The notes beneath the pieces were generated by a model. The model did no database searches. It was not told where the DNA came from and saw only the letters and a list, made by a program, of their open reading frames with translations. A stretch of DNA of 64,000 nucleotides from Centrapalus pauciflorus (lineage: Eukaryota > Streptophyta > Magnoliopsida > Asterales > Asteraceae), in contig JAANYP010000379.1 in the NCBI GenBank assembly GCA_020465985.1, positions 1 through 64,000 on the forward strand, read 5' to 3'. The stretch's first letter is position 1; each line of letters starts with the position of its first letter. The position numbers and the translations under genes are program-made. This document shows positions 1 to 10,548 of the stretch, piece after piece.

Positions 1-1
1 T

Positions 2-622
2 CATAGTGGTAAACTGGTTTTACATGAAAATAAGTTTTTCAAAACCAGAAACAATGATTATGTTGATAGGCAGCATAAATCACATCTCAGTAGTGACAAA
101 GGCAAAGCCATTGCTCAACCTGAGAAACATGGGAATAAGTTTCCCAAATCTGTGGAAGTTCAAAAGCCAATTAAGCTTCCTGTCTTTGACATTTGTCCTC
201 CTAAAAGAAGGAAAGAAGAGACAAACAAAGCTGTGACTTTTGAACCCTCCACACAAGCTGTTGATTCATCAAATAGTAATAAATTTGCTAAACCTGCTAA
301 AAGAATCAACAAAAATAACTCAGAATGTGTTTCTGAAAGTTCTTCTTTCAAAAATCCTAAAAAGAGAAAATGTTATAAATGTGGGAAGAAGACACATCTG
401 GCCAAAGACTGTCCTGAACCTGAGGACATGAGGCCTGTTGACTCTGATAGTTCTCTCACAGCTGTTACAAGCAGTGTTGGAAACATCTCAGTAAATAAAA
501 ATGGTATCCAAGCTGACACCATTCAAATTGGGAATATTAGTGTGGATATTATGAGTCCATCAACAAATGTTGATGAAGTAGGAGAACTCATCTCTCTGAT
601 GAGTTCCCCTAAATATGACTAA
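2..622 (+). pseudogene. gag: Sire-1 gag C-terminal part with CCHC zinc knuckle
   Basis: One frame is open from base 2 to the stop at 620-622, so the frame enters from outside the window. It encodes a Lys/Ser/Asn-rich linker and a CX2CX4HX4C knuckle at 371-412 (CYKCGKKTHLAKDC), the nucleic-acid-binding motif of retrotransposon nucleocapsid. In Sire-2 a different knuckle lies at the end of the first gag ORF, so this family carries two separated knuckles. The next coding block (615 on) is in another frame, so gag and protease are offset here by a frameshift or by an original frame change. Confidence 0.85.
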
Positions 623-1790
623 TATCTCTCTTATCACTCTGCAAGAAAAACAACCTTCCCAGGTTTGGTACTTGTACAGTGGCTGCTCAGGGCACATGAC
701 AGGTTGTAAAGAATTGTTGAGGGATCTCAGGTCTGAAAAAGGGCCAAAAGTCACATTTGGTGACGATGTACAGGGATCCACTGAGGGATATGGAACTCTT
801 AGAGCTGGTGCTGCAGTATTCAAAAGAGTTGCCTATGTGGTTGGGCTAAAACATAACCTTGTTAGCATAAGCCAACTGTGTGATGCTGGCTACAAGGTTA
901 ACTTTGATGAGCACCTGGGTTACATATTGGATCCCCAAGGCAAAGTTGTGCTATATGCTCAACGAAAGAAAGGTGTATATGTTGTGGACATGCAATCTGC
1001 TGATTCCACAACTGAAACCTGCTTTCTCACAAGAACAAATGCAGACTTAAACTAGTTATGGCACAAAAGGCTGTCACATCTGAACTTCAAGAACATTAAT
1101 AAACTCTGTAAGAAAGAGTTGGTGACAGGTTTGCCCTCTATAACCTTTGTTAAAGATAAACTCTGCATAGCTTGTGAAAAAGGCAAGCAGAGGAAAACTT
1201 CTTTTAAATCCAAACATAATTTCTCTATTGATACTCCACTCTTCTTAATCCACATGGACTTGTTTGGACATGTAAATGTCCCAAGTCTAGGAGGAAGAAG
1301 GTACACTCTAGTAATGGTTGATGAGTTCTCTAGGTACTCATGGGTGATCTTTCTGAAGAGCAAAGGAGAGGCTGCTAAAGAAATTATTGGATTTGTGAAA
1401 AAGATGGAGATGCTGAACTCTGCTCAAGTGAAGCAGCTTAGAAGTGATCATGGTACTGAATTCAGAAACAGTACTCTTGAAGACTTCTGTGAAGAGAAAG
1501 GAATCACTCAAAACTTTTCAGCTGTAAGAACTCCACAACAAAATGGAGTTGCTGAAAGGAGAAATAGAACTCTTATTGAAGCTGCTAGAACCATGCTGTG
1601 TGCATCAGGTTTGCCTTCATCATTCTGGGCTGAAGCTGTCAACACTGTCTGCTTCACTCAAAACCGATCCTTAGTGGTAAAAAGGTTGAACAAGACTCCT
1701 TATGAGCTGCTCAAAGGAAGGAAACCAAATGTCAGTTACTTCCATGTGTTTGGGTGTCCCTGCTTCATTCTGATCAGAGGGATCAACTGA
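615..1790 (+). pseudogene. pol: Sire-1 protease and integrase (inactivated)
   Basis: One frame covers aspartic protease, GAG-pre-integrase and integrase core. The copia protease motif normally reads DSGCSxHMTG. Here it is YSGCSGHMTG, so the catalytic Asp codon at 675-677 is Tyr. A TAG at 1053-1055 replaces the Trp expected before the H-x4-H half of the integrase zinc finger (WHKRLSH); the Cys pair is CIAC. The integrase core keeps the DDE triad context: HMDLFG, RSDHGTEF and AERRN. The frame ends at 1790 after a 1-base loss near 1772; the integrase C-terminus continues in the frame of the next entry. Confidence 0.9.
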
Positions 1791-3946
1791 CAAAGTTTGA
1801 ACCTAAAGCTGATGAAGGTGTGTTTGTTGGCTACTCTGCTATCTCTAAAGCCTACAGAGTATACAACAACGAAAGAAAGGTGATAGATGAATCTATCAAT
1901 GTCACCTTTGAAGAGTCCAAGAATGCTTTCACCAAAGCTGTTCCTGAATCAGTTTCAGGAGAAATTAACTTTGATGATCTGATGCATTCAAACAATGAAG
2001 AGGACTCAAAAGCTTCCACTACACCCAGTGTGGAACCTGTTAATCATGATGGACATGATGATGATTATGTCAATACACCCTGTGTGAATAAATGTACTGA
2101 CTTAATTACAACTGCATGTCCAGAACCTATCAATGCTGATTTTCCCAGTTCCTCTGCTGATATGTTCAACAGTGGTCAAACATGTTCAACAAGTGAACAG
2201 GCTCAAGACAACAGTGTGTCTGAAAATCTTGAGAGCTGTTCAACAGGACCCGCTGAAGATGTTAACAACTCAGGTGAATCATCATTGAAAAATGATCCTA
2301 AGTGGATCAGGTGTCACCCCAATGATCAAATAATTGGTGACATCAACAAAGGGGTACAAACACGGTGGGACAGCTTAGGGAATTTTTGTATGTTCTCTAG
2401 TTTTGTTTCACTGATGGAGCCAAAGAAGGTTGATGAAGCACTAAAAGATGCAAATTGGATCACTGCCATGCAAGAAGAGCTCAATCAGTTTGAGAGAAAC
2501 AATGTATGGAAGCTGGTCCCTGCTCCTAAAGGTAAAACTATAATTGGCACTAAATGGGTTTTCAGGAATAAGATGGATGAGCAAGGTCATGTCATTAGAA
2601 ATAAGGCAAGACTGGTTGCTCAGGGCTACAGACAGGAGGAAGAAATTGATTATGATGAAATATTTGCTCCGGTGGCCAAGCTAGATGCAATTCGTTTGTA
2701 TCTAGCCTACGCTGCTCATAAGAGCATTAAGGTATTTCAAATGGATGTGAAGAGTGCATTTTTAAATGGGAAGCTGCAAGAAGAAGTTTATGTCAAGCAG
2801 CCTCCAGGTTTTGAAAATGAACAATATCCAGGTTTTGTCTATAAGTTGGACAAAGCTCTCTATGGTCTCAAACAAGCCCCTAGAGCCTAGTATGACACTC
2901 TTACTGAGTTCCTTATGAGCAATGGGTATTCCAGAGGTAAAGTGGATACTACACTGTTCATAAAGAAAGTAAAATCTGACATTATGCTTGTTCAAATTTA
3001 TGTGGATGATATAATATTTGGTTCTACTAATGAGCAGTTGTGCAAGAATTTTTCATTACTCATGAAATCCAAGTATGAAATGAGTATGATGGGAGAACTT
3101 ACTTTCTTTTTAGGATTACAGGTTAAACAAACCTCAACTGGAATTTTTATAAATCAAAGAAAGTACACTTTAGATCTATTGAAAAAGTTCAAATTTGATC
3201 AAAGTTCTCCTATTAAAACCCCAATGGCAACTAATGTAAAATTGGATGCTGATGCCAGTGGTAAAGCTGTTTCAGTAACAGCTTACAGAGGCATGATCGG
3301 GAGCTTGCTATATTTAACTGCTAGTAGACCTGATATTATGTTTGCCAGCTGTCTGTGTGCTAGGTTCCAAGCTGATCCAAAGGAATCTCATCTAGCTGCT
3401 GTTAAAAGAATCTTCAGATACCTAAAGGGTACACCAGGTTTGGGTCTTTGGAATCCCAAAGACTCCAGCCTTGATCTAACAGGCTATTCAGATTCTGATT
3501 TTGCAGGCTGCAGGCTAGACAGAAAAAGCACAACAGGTGGATGTCAACTCCTTGGTGGAAAGTTGATCAGTTGGAGTAGCAAGAAGCAGAACTCAGTGTC
3601 CACTTCTACTGCTGAAGCTGAGTACATTGCTGTTGGAAGCTGCTGTGGGCAGATTCTGTGGATGCAGCATCAGCTTGAAGATTATGGCCTTGTGTATACG
3701 AAAACTCCTATTCTGTGTGATAATACAAGTGCCATAGCCATCTCCAACAATCCAGTATTTCATTCAAGAACAAAGCATATTGAAGTCAGACATCACTTCA
3801 TCAGGGATCACATTCAGAAAGGTAATATGGAGGTAAGTTTTATTTCCACAAATGAACAGCTTGCAGACATTTTCACCAAACCTCTGGATGAAACAAGGTT
3901 TAATTACCTTGTCAGCAAGCTGGGCATGTTAAACAAGAGTGACTAA
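1754..3946 (+). pseudogene. pol: Sire-1 integrase C-terminus, reverse transcriptase and RNase H
   Basis: One frame, broken only by TAG at 2888-2890 where RT normally has Trp (APRAW). It begins with the integrase tail (KFEPKADEGVFVGY), passes an acidic Ser/Asn-rich linker, then RT: KWVFRNK, FQMDVKSAFLNG, ALYGLKQAPRA and the catalytic YVDDIIFGST. The RNase H has the usual acidic positions in YSDSDFAGC, STAEAEY and CDNTSAIA and ends with LADIFTKPLDE. The TGA/TAA-free remainder is well preserved, so only the TAG and the upstream frameshift disable it. Confidence 0.92.
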
Positions 3947-4646
3947 GTGTTTCTCAAAGGTCTAAAAATCTGTGTGTTTCACACTGCTCAAGTTTCTCAG
4001 AACAGCTTAGACAGAACAGGTTATACATGTTCTGTACTTAGTCATTTGTCTGGAAAACTTGAACAGCTTGAGCATACAACAGGCTGAACAAAATCAGTTT
4101 ATTCGTCCAGCCTGCTCTGATGGTCCAATCTTCAACTTGTCCACTTCTTCACACTGTCTTACAAGCCATTGTCTTGTAACCTGTTCAATTATTGAACACA
4201 ACCTACTCTTAAAAAGGAGAGCAGGCTGGAGGAACAGTTTGAAAAATGAACAGCTTGAAGATTGACCAGCTTGTGATGACCTTGGTCATCACAGGGTTGA
4301 CCAACAACTTAGACCAAAAATTTTAATTACCTTTCTTCAAACTTAAGTTACTTAATTAAGGTTTTATTTAACTTAATTACTGCGGATAATGTGGATTACG
4401 TGTGTAAGTGATTAAAAAGGACTCAAGTGGTCTGACAAACGGTCTGACATGGACAACCGTTCCGTTTTCCGTTAACGACTTTTTTAAATCAAACCGCCCA
4501 ACACCTTCTCTCTCATACACACTCACATTCAAATCCTATAAATACCAAAATACTGTTTCATCTTCCTCATCATTTCCAGAAATCCTCAAGAACCCTAAAA
4601 ATCGACTAAGTGTCTTTTGCTTCCTCAAAACCTCAAAACTCTCCAA
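3947..4646 (+). other. Sire-1 spacer between RNase H and the additional ORF
   Basis: No protein frame is supported. The first half (about 3957-4270) is full of GAACAGCTT, AACAGG and their reverse forms. The same motifs are dense in the element's LTRs. The second half is AT-rich, then turns pyrimidine-rich and contains a TATA-box sequence about 110 bases before the next ORF. This looks like a promoter and 5' leader rather than decayed coding sequence. Confidence 0.6.
4537..4544 (+). promoter_or_regulatory. Putative internal TATA box for the Sire-1 additional ORF
   Basis: TATAAATA lies 103 bases before the ATG at 4647. It is preceded by a CT-rich stretch and followed about 20-35 bases later by a pyrimidine-rich initiator-like stretch (TTTCATCTTCCTCATC). 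This is the plant core-promoter arrangement and suggests the additional ORF can be transcribed from inside the element. Inference from motif and spacing only. Confidence 0.4.
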
Positions 4647-5199
4647 ATGGCTCACAGACCTAATCCATTTCTTCCATTGTTCGTTGGTGATGATGTTGTC
4701 AAACACTCATCAGTCACCACAATGCTGACCATCAAACCCACAAACTACGTTGCAAACCTTACTATCCCCAAAAACTATGTGGGGAAAGGTTACGATCAAA
4801 TGGTGGAGTTTCTACAAGTTCATCCGTTGAACTATGCTATGACTGCAACTCCTGGTGTCCTGTACCAGGAGATGGTGTATGAGTTCTGGTACACCTGTTC
4901 TTACAACCCCAACACCACAGTCATCAAAGGGACTATTCTTAATGGGACTCAAACCATTACGATAACTGCTGATCTTCTGAGGGAGGTTCTTCATCTGCTT
5001 GTTGCTGAGTCATATGATCTGCCCCAGCCTGAGAACGAGCAAATGAGAAATCTGCTACGCTTCTGTGGTGTAGCAGAACCCAAAATTGGAGCAACATTGT
5101 ACAGAAAGGATTTGTCTCCTACTTACAGCTTTCTGTTTGCTTCGGTGATGATGAGCTTCAGCAGCAAAGTTGGTTCATTTGACCAACTGAGTAGAGATG
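4647..5199 (+). pseudogene. Sire-1 additional (env-position) ORF, first part
   Basis: The ATG at 4647 (MAHRPNPFLPLF) is chosen over the non-ATG opening at 4617 because it follows the leader-like sequence. The product has VYEFWYTC near residue 75, then a segment with ITADLLREVLHLL. The same FW and LRxxLxL pattern occurs in the additional ORFs of Copia-B and Copia-C. No signal peptide or membrane segment is visible, so 'env-like' describes position only. The frame is cut by Gypsy-1 exactly at the AGATG target duplication and resumes at 12574 in a compatible frame. Function unknown. Confidence 0.75.
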
Positions 5200-7219
5200 T
5201 GTGACACCCTTGCCACAACAACCACCAATTACAATACACCCAGGATTAATCATCAACATAACAATACATAATGATCTGATAACCTAAATTAAGTGCGGAA
5301 GCATTAAAACGTATAAGTAAAGTAGTGCAACAGTGTCAAACACCCTATGGTGCTACAAGGTACCATATCTAAGTCTACATATCCAAATACAATTATTACA
5401 ATCATCCCAAACATATTATAACATTTGTTCCACAACATAAGTACCGATTAAGTAACAGATTTCTTCCAAATCTTCTCAAATGGCCTAACGAGAAGGTCCA
5501 GCAGTAGACTTCCCTTTTCCTGCAAAAATTCAACAACTAAAAGGGTAAGCGATTGCTTAGTGAATACCATATGATTTTACGCATTCAACAAATCTTTATG
5601 ATGCCACCCAGAGTAACCGCGGTAACACATACCGTATACTCCACACGCACCCAAGGTACGCAAACCTGAGCCCGCAGCCCCTTCGAGCTGACACACTCGG
5701 CATTAAGAAAAACCCACCAAACCGAGGTAAACATACCATCGGGGATGTCATACTGTCTATCCTGGCCATAGAGGTGTCAAACTCTTGGCTCATATAGCAC
5801 AGTAACATCAGAGTACAGATGCGACCACACAGGTCCATCAACATCAACAGGATGCACAACAAAAGAAAGGACATGCAACAAATGTGAATGTGCATCAATA
5901 TATATACGCAAGTTAGTAGAGTGCCAAACGAAAGTGAAACAACATGCCTCAGCAGGCCTAGCAAACATAAAGCAGATGCAGACATGCTAAAATCAAAGGT
6001 ACTCACAGTGGGTGCGTAAATAAACGTTAACCAATATTATTTCTCCGCGGCCTTTCAACCAGATCCACCAAGTACCCCACTGTGGGTTAAACAACACCAC
6101 AAGGGACCTGTTATATTAATTACAACAATACCTCGTATCAATAACCGTTTAAATCCATAAAATCAAGTTTCGTAAGTTTTGCAATATTTTTCCCCATTTC
6201 GGGTCCATGTCTAAATTCATACCATAATTAAGTTTGAGCTTATCTCATGTTCATACATTGTCCTTTGAGTAACCCTTGTCATTTTATGTGTTGTTTATGA
6301 GTCTCATTCAAAATACACGAGTTTAAAGAGTAGCCTTCTCAATTTTAGGCATTAGACTCGAATTTAAGGGGATTAGATTCGAACCCATCATCAGATTCGA
6401 ACCACCATTCGAATCTAAGTGATAGATTCGAACCCTACCCTTCGAATCTAGGGTAGATTCGAAACCCCCTTTGAATCTAATGGTACACATTCGAATCTAG
6501 TACCAAACTCGAGTTTGTTCTTGCATTTCGACACTGTTCTTGGTATATTCGAGTCTGTTCATCATTTCAGCTTAAATCCATCATTCTAAGGCCTAAAATC
6601 ACTGATATATCATGTGTGATACCTAGATTCGATTCTACTATGCATATACTATCACATTCCAGCAATATTTCAAGCAAAACAAGCTCCAATTTACATAAAA
6701 TGATAGATTCGAAATTCTAGTTCTTCAAAACCGAAACAACAAACTTAAAAGTGTCGATTCTTACCTCAATTCGTATGAAATCAAAAATCCGTTTGTAGAT
6801 TATTGTTGTACTCCACGAGATCTTTCCGTTGACGTATAATTCTCGATAATCTGACGGTCGGTTTGTGAGATATCTTAGAGAGATGTAGAGAGAACTTCTA
6901 GAGAGAGAATGTAGAGAGAGAGAGTGAAATATGAAAATGAATGGCTTTCAGCCCTTTTATTCAACTTTTATCATTTTTGCACATTTCACCCCTCAATTTA
7001 ACCGGTTCCAGAAAATACTAATTTATTCTTAAATTTATCATTATTAACTTTTATCATTCATAATACTCCTTAATAATAATTCCGAGTTCAAATTTCCTTA
7101 AAATAACAACAAACTTTCTAAATATCCCAAATACATGATAATTGTTCATAATTCAACTTAATTGTAAATTTTCCACTTAATTAGCCCAATTTCAATAAAA
7201 TAACTTTGAGGATGTTACA
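5200..7219 (-). repeat. Gypsy-1 3' LTR (left copy)
   Basis: 2020 bp, same length as the copy at 10549-12568 and about 99% identical. Open frames inside it (for example 5596-6006 on the minus strand) recur in the other copy and are LTR sequence, not genes. Between 6355 and 6500 it holds a cluster of AGATTCGAA and its complement TTCGAATCT. On the element strand a TATA-like ATAAAAGGG (6952-6960) is followed downstream by a long CT-rich stretch (about 6930-6874), a normal plant core-promoter layout. Confidence 0.95.
6952..6960 (-). promoter_or_regulatory. Putative TATA box in Gypsy-1 LTR
   Basis: On the minus strand this reads ATAAAAGGG and is followed by CTCTCTCTCT-rich sequence at about 6930-6874. 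The same arrangement is in the other LTR at 12301-12309, where it would drive element transcription. Confidence 0.5.
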
Positions 7220-7235
7220 ACATGGGCTCCACCAC
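7220..7235 (-). other. Gypsy-1 polypurine-like tract
   Basis: On the minus strand the purine-rich GTGGTGGAGCCCATGT abuts the LTR start. Just upstream is ACTTCGAGGACGAAGTT, a sequence typical of the end of pol in Ty3/gypsy chromoviruses. The tract is less purine-pure than usual. Confidence 0.55.
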
Positions 7236-7249
7236 GCTCAACTTCGTCC

Positions 7250-9055
7250 TCGAAGTTACTTGTATTTGAACAGATTCGTTTACTTATTCAACATATCGGC
7301 TTTTATCTCCCAAGCATGGTTTACTCCTTTGTGATGCTTCCAACGTATTAACCCTAGTTTAATCTTTTTGATCCTTAACTTCTGACGTTAGTATTCAAAA
7401 CACATACATGTTTCTCAACATATACTAACCTTTCTCGAATTCTAATTTTGATATAATTAGCCAATTTTCATCACCAGTTGTGAGGATTTCATACAGCTTT
7501 CCACATGAAACACCATGTGATAATTCAATACTTCCTTAGGAAAAATTCCAAATGACTCGACTGATTCCTAACTTTTCTATTATTCTAGCTGTGCCAACAC
7601 GTCCCGGTGTCAACTTGTACCTTTTACAGATCCGGTTTATAACTATCACTATAGTAGCATCTTTTTGTGATATTACGGACATAACCATCAGAGTTTCCTT
7701 CGATTTCTTTCCAACATGTAGGACTTCTACTTTTCTTTGCGTGCAAAACTTTAAACATCATCTTCTTTACTTTATCATGATAACTAGTGTTATATGAAAT
7801 TCCTATCTAATCCATTGATCTTTTCAGCTTTTACCTAAATCCAAAATACATTATATTGTCATATATACCAATATGAAAATAGTCCATTCATTCTGATTTT
7901 CTATCGGTTGCCGACAAGTGTTACTCGTATTCATGTTTGTGCCGCATCTCACTTATATTTCGTTATATGCATGACAATATGAACAGTAAGTTATTGGGAA
8001 AACCCCAGAATATAAACTTACTTCTTCGACCCCTAAAGTACAATCATGATACACATGATTTATTTTAACTAATGTGTTACTAAGCAATTTCAACACTTAT
8101 CACAACCAACAACTTAGACTAAAGCACTAACATTGATTGCACCAATGCAGTAGTTTTAATTAATTGACACCAAAAATTTAAACAAAACTCATGACCACCT
8201 CCGAATCTCCCTTAGATTCCGAATCGTAGTATTAGACCTTTCTTTACTGTATCAGCAAATTTTCATTATTATCCAAAGTCTCTTTAACCTTCTTATTGAT
8301 CAATTACCATATCAATAAATATACTATCCTCATGTATCATCATATTTCCTTTCTAATTGATTACAACTCACATACATATTTTACTTATATTTCACATTGT
8401 ATATTCCAAATCTCATATCATATGAACACCAGGCTTGTATTATTATACCCTCGTATACTTTCCCCAAAATTTCTAGACTAGTTTCCTCATATAATGTTCG
8501 TATATATATATCAATATTGAAACAAGTTCCTTGATTCCAATTACAAAATATTCTCACGATATTTAAAACATCTTTTCCAATTCAGAATTTCAAAATCCAT
8601 TTTAGCTTATTCTTCTAATGCCTATTCATACATTAACGTATTCTTATTCACAATCATCATCTTACTTACAATAGTAACAACTTTTCCTAATACTCATGTT
8701 CATGTTATCTTTAGAATCATAAATCTTTAATGAGGTTACGTATAGAATCTTAAAGTACTCTTCTAAAATGACCCATTTTTCCACAATTATAACAAACATC
8801 AGTTCTTCTTTGACATGTGTCATTCTTATTCATAATGTCGACATCTTCTACATTTATCATGTTACATTCACTAAATGCTATCGGAGTATGATCCAAATCG
8901 AAGACTACATCTTCAATTTCTAAAGTGCAGTGTCATGACTAGAGTGTTACTAGTAGTTTCTATGTCAATTATAGCAAGTAACTTAAACAGTGTCATGACT
9001 ATTCGTTGTACAAAACAGTAGACACAAAAGACCTATTGACGTCAGAATTAAACAT
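7250..9055 (-). pseudogene. pol: Gypsy-1 pol remnants: protease and integrase, no RT
   Basis: Pieces recognisable on the minus strand, in element order: a protease-like MFNSDVNRSFVS (8999-9055), where the usual DSGA reads NSDV; a CYNCGKMGHF zinc-knuckle-like piece (8762-8794); TDRKSEWTI (about 7880-7925), matching the TDGQSERTI region of the integrase core; KRYKLTPGRVG (about 7585-7626), matching the KRGKLSPRYVGPF integrase C-terminus; HMVFHVE (about 7478-7530); and WKHHKGVNHAWEIKADM (about 7285-7345), matching the WxxHxxxEATWE tail. They lie in different frames with many stops. The ~0.7 kb between protease and integrase pieces is too short for RT plus RNase H and shows none. Confidence 0.65.
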
Positions 9056-9075
9056 TACTAATGCAAGCAAAAAAT

Positions 9076-10329
9076 TTAACTTATAAACGTACCCGCATCC
9101 ATCTCCGGGTTTTCCGTAGCGTCTTCCGCGGTAATCTGAAATGCACTAACCTGTCCCCTTTGTGACTGGTTCCGGCGGTTGACTGAACCACCACTTGAAC
9201 CTCCCGATGATCGTGTTGTAGATGGAGCAGCAGCAGCTGGATCGTTCCTTCTGCAATTCCTACTGTAGTGTCCCCATACACCACACTTATGGCAAGCATC
9301 TCCCTTCCTTGGGCATTCATTTTGGTAGTGACCCAATTCTCCACAGCAAAAACATGCACGTCCCTTGGTACACCTGCCGAAATGTTCCAAATGGCATTTA
9401 TTGTAGTACTGTGGCTCAGTGTTGATAGAGTACGCTCGAGCACGACCCGAAGAACTAGACTGTCGACGGAATGACTGTTGCGGCGAGTACTGCGATGATC
9501 GTACAGAACCGGAGTAGTCTCCTTCACGCTGACGTTTCGGTGGTGAGGGTTGAGTTGGGTTAGCTGAAGCAGCAGCAGACCCCATCACATATCCAGACAT
9601 ACTTAGAATCTGTTCCACATTTCTGGCGGCTTCCAGTAAACCAGCAAATGTGGGGTAGCGTACGTTGCTCATCACTCTTCGGATTTCCAAATCAAGACCT
9701 ACCTCGAATTGGGTCACTTTTCTTTCTTCTGTATCGACCTGATGAGGTGCAAATAAACTTAGTCTCGTGAACTCTACCGCATATTGAGACACAGACTTAG
9801 TCCCTTGGATTAGTGTCATGAACTTAGCTTCTAGCCTTCGGCGTTCATCGGCCGGGCAGTATTGCTGAGTGAAGATTTCGGTAAACTCAGCCCATGTCAT
9901 TACAGTAACCTTCTCTATTGTTAATGCATTCACCATCGAGTTCCACCACATTATTGCGTCTTTGGTGAACATGGCAGTAGCGAAACAGACCATGTCCTTC
10001 TCAGCACAATCGCTGATTCGGAATGTCCGTTCTGTGGCTGTTATCCATTCCAGCGCAGCAACAGCATCACCCAGTCCATTAAACTCAACTGCTCCATTTC
10101 CCTTAAAATCCTTAAACCGACAACTTCTGGGCTTATTAGATGAACCAATATTGTCATCTTGTTCATCATTGTTTCTCTCTCTTTCCTTATTCTTCCTCTT
10201 ATCTTCTCTTCGTTTAGCTTCGGCCTCATCTCGAGCCCGAAACTGGTCTTGTATCATCCGATTTTGCTCAGCCATCATGGCTAGCATCATTTCTCTCGTC
10301 TCTTCTGGTGTCATTCCTCCTCCAGACAT
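9076..10329 (-). CDS. gag: Gypsy-1 Gag (intact ORF)
   Basis: 417 codons without interruption from an ATG (MSGGGMTPEETREM). A charged N-terminal segment is followed by the Ty3/gypsy Gag core: AIMWWNSMV, TWAEFTEIFTQQYCP, LEAKFMTLIQGTKSV, YAVEFTRLSLFAPHQV. The C-terminus has two CCHC knuckles, CFCCGELGHYQNEC and CHKCGVWGHYSRNC, preceded by a Cys/His group (CHLEHFGRC). It starts about 200 bases downstream of the primer-binding site. Gag is intact while pol of the same element is destroyed, so this may be a functional gag-only element that uses enzymes from relatives. Confidence 0.93.
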   Translation of the reverse strand: MSGGGMTPEETREMMLAMMAEQNRMIQDQFRARDEAEAKRREDKRKNKERERNNDEQDDNIGSSNKPRSCRFKDFKGNGAVEFNGLGDAVAALEWITATERTFRISDCAEKDMVCFATAMFTKDAIMWWNSMVNALTIEKVTVMTWAEFTEIFTQQYCPADERRRLEAKFMTLIQGTKSVSQYAVEFTRLSLFAPHQVDTEERKVTQFEVGLDLEIRRVMSNVRYPTFAGLLEAARNVEQILSMSGYVMGSAAASANPTQPSPPKRQREGDYSGSVRSSQYSPQQSFRRQSSSSGRARAYSINTEPQYYNKCHLEHFGRCTKGRACFCCGELGHYQNECPRKGDACHKCGVWGHYSRNCRRNDPAAAAPSTTRSSGGSSGGSVNRRNQSQRGQVSAFQITAEDATENPEMDAGTFIS

Positions 10330-10530
10330 GTTCTGAAATACAAAATATATAACTTGTTTAGTAACATGTCATTTATTTGAAGACACCACCTAATTGTCCC
10401 GTATGATAGTCAATCTCTTATGTATACTAGATCATAGCCTATCTTAGTTCAGATCATTTCCTAAATTCACTACATATCATCACTTAATGTTTGAGATCAA
10501 GACCTCACGGACACTTGAATCTCAAACTAC

Positions 10531-10543
10531 TGCTCTGATACCA
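10531..10543 (-). other. Gypsy-1 primer-binding site (initiator tRNA-Met)
   Basis: The minus strand reads TGGTATCAGAGCA, five bases inside the LTR end at 10549. It complements the 3' end of plant initiator tRNA-Met and fixes the element as minus-strand. Confidence 0.9.
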
Positions 10544-10548
10544 TCTCG

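Noticed and set aside
5596..6006. 136-codon minus-strand frame, repeated at 10945-11355
   Set aside because: It lies wholly within both Gypsy-1 LTR copies, has no recognisable domain and is explained by LTR identity.
6355..6500. CRISPR-like appearance of regularly repeated short words (also 29940-30420 and 38719-39140)
   Set aside because: Repeat words are only 8-16 bases, spacing is irregular, no cas genes exist and the context is a plant retrotransposon.
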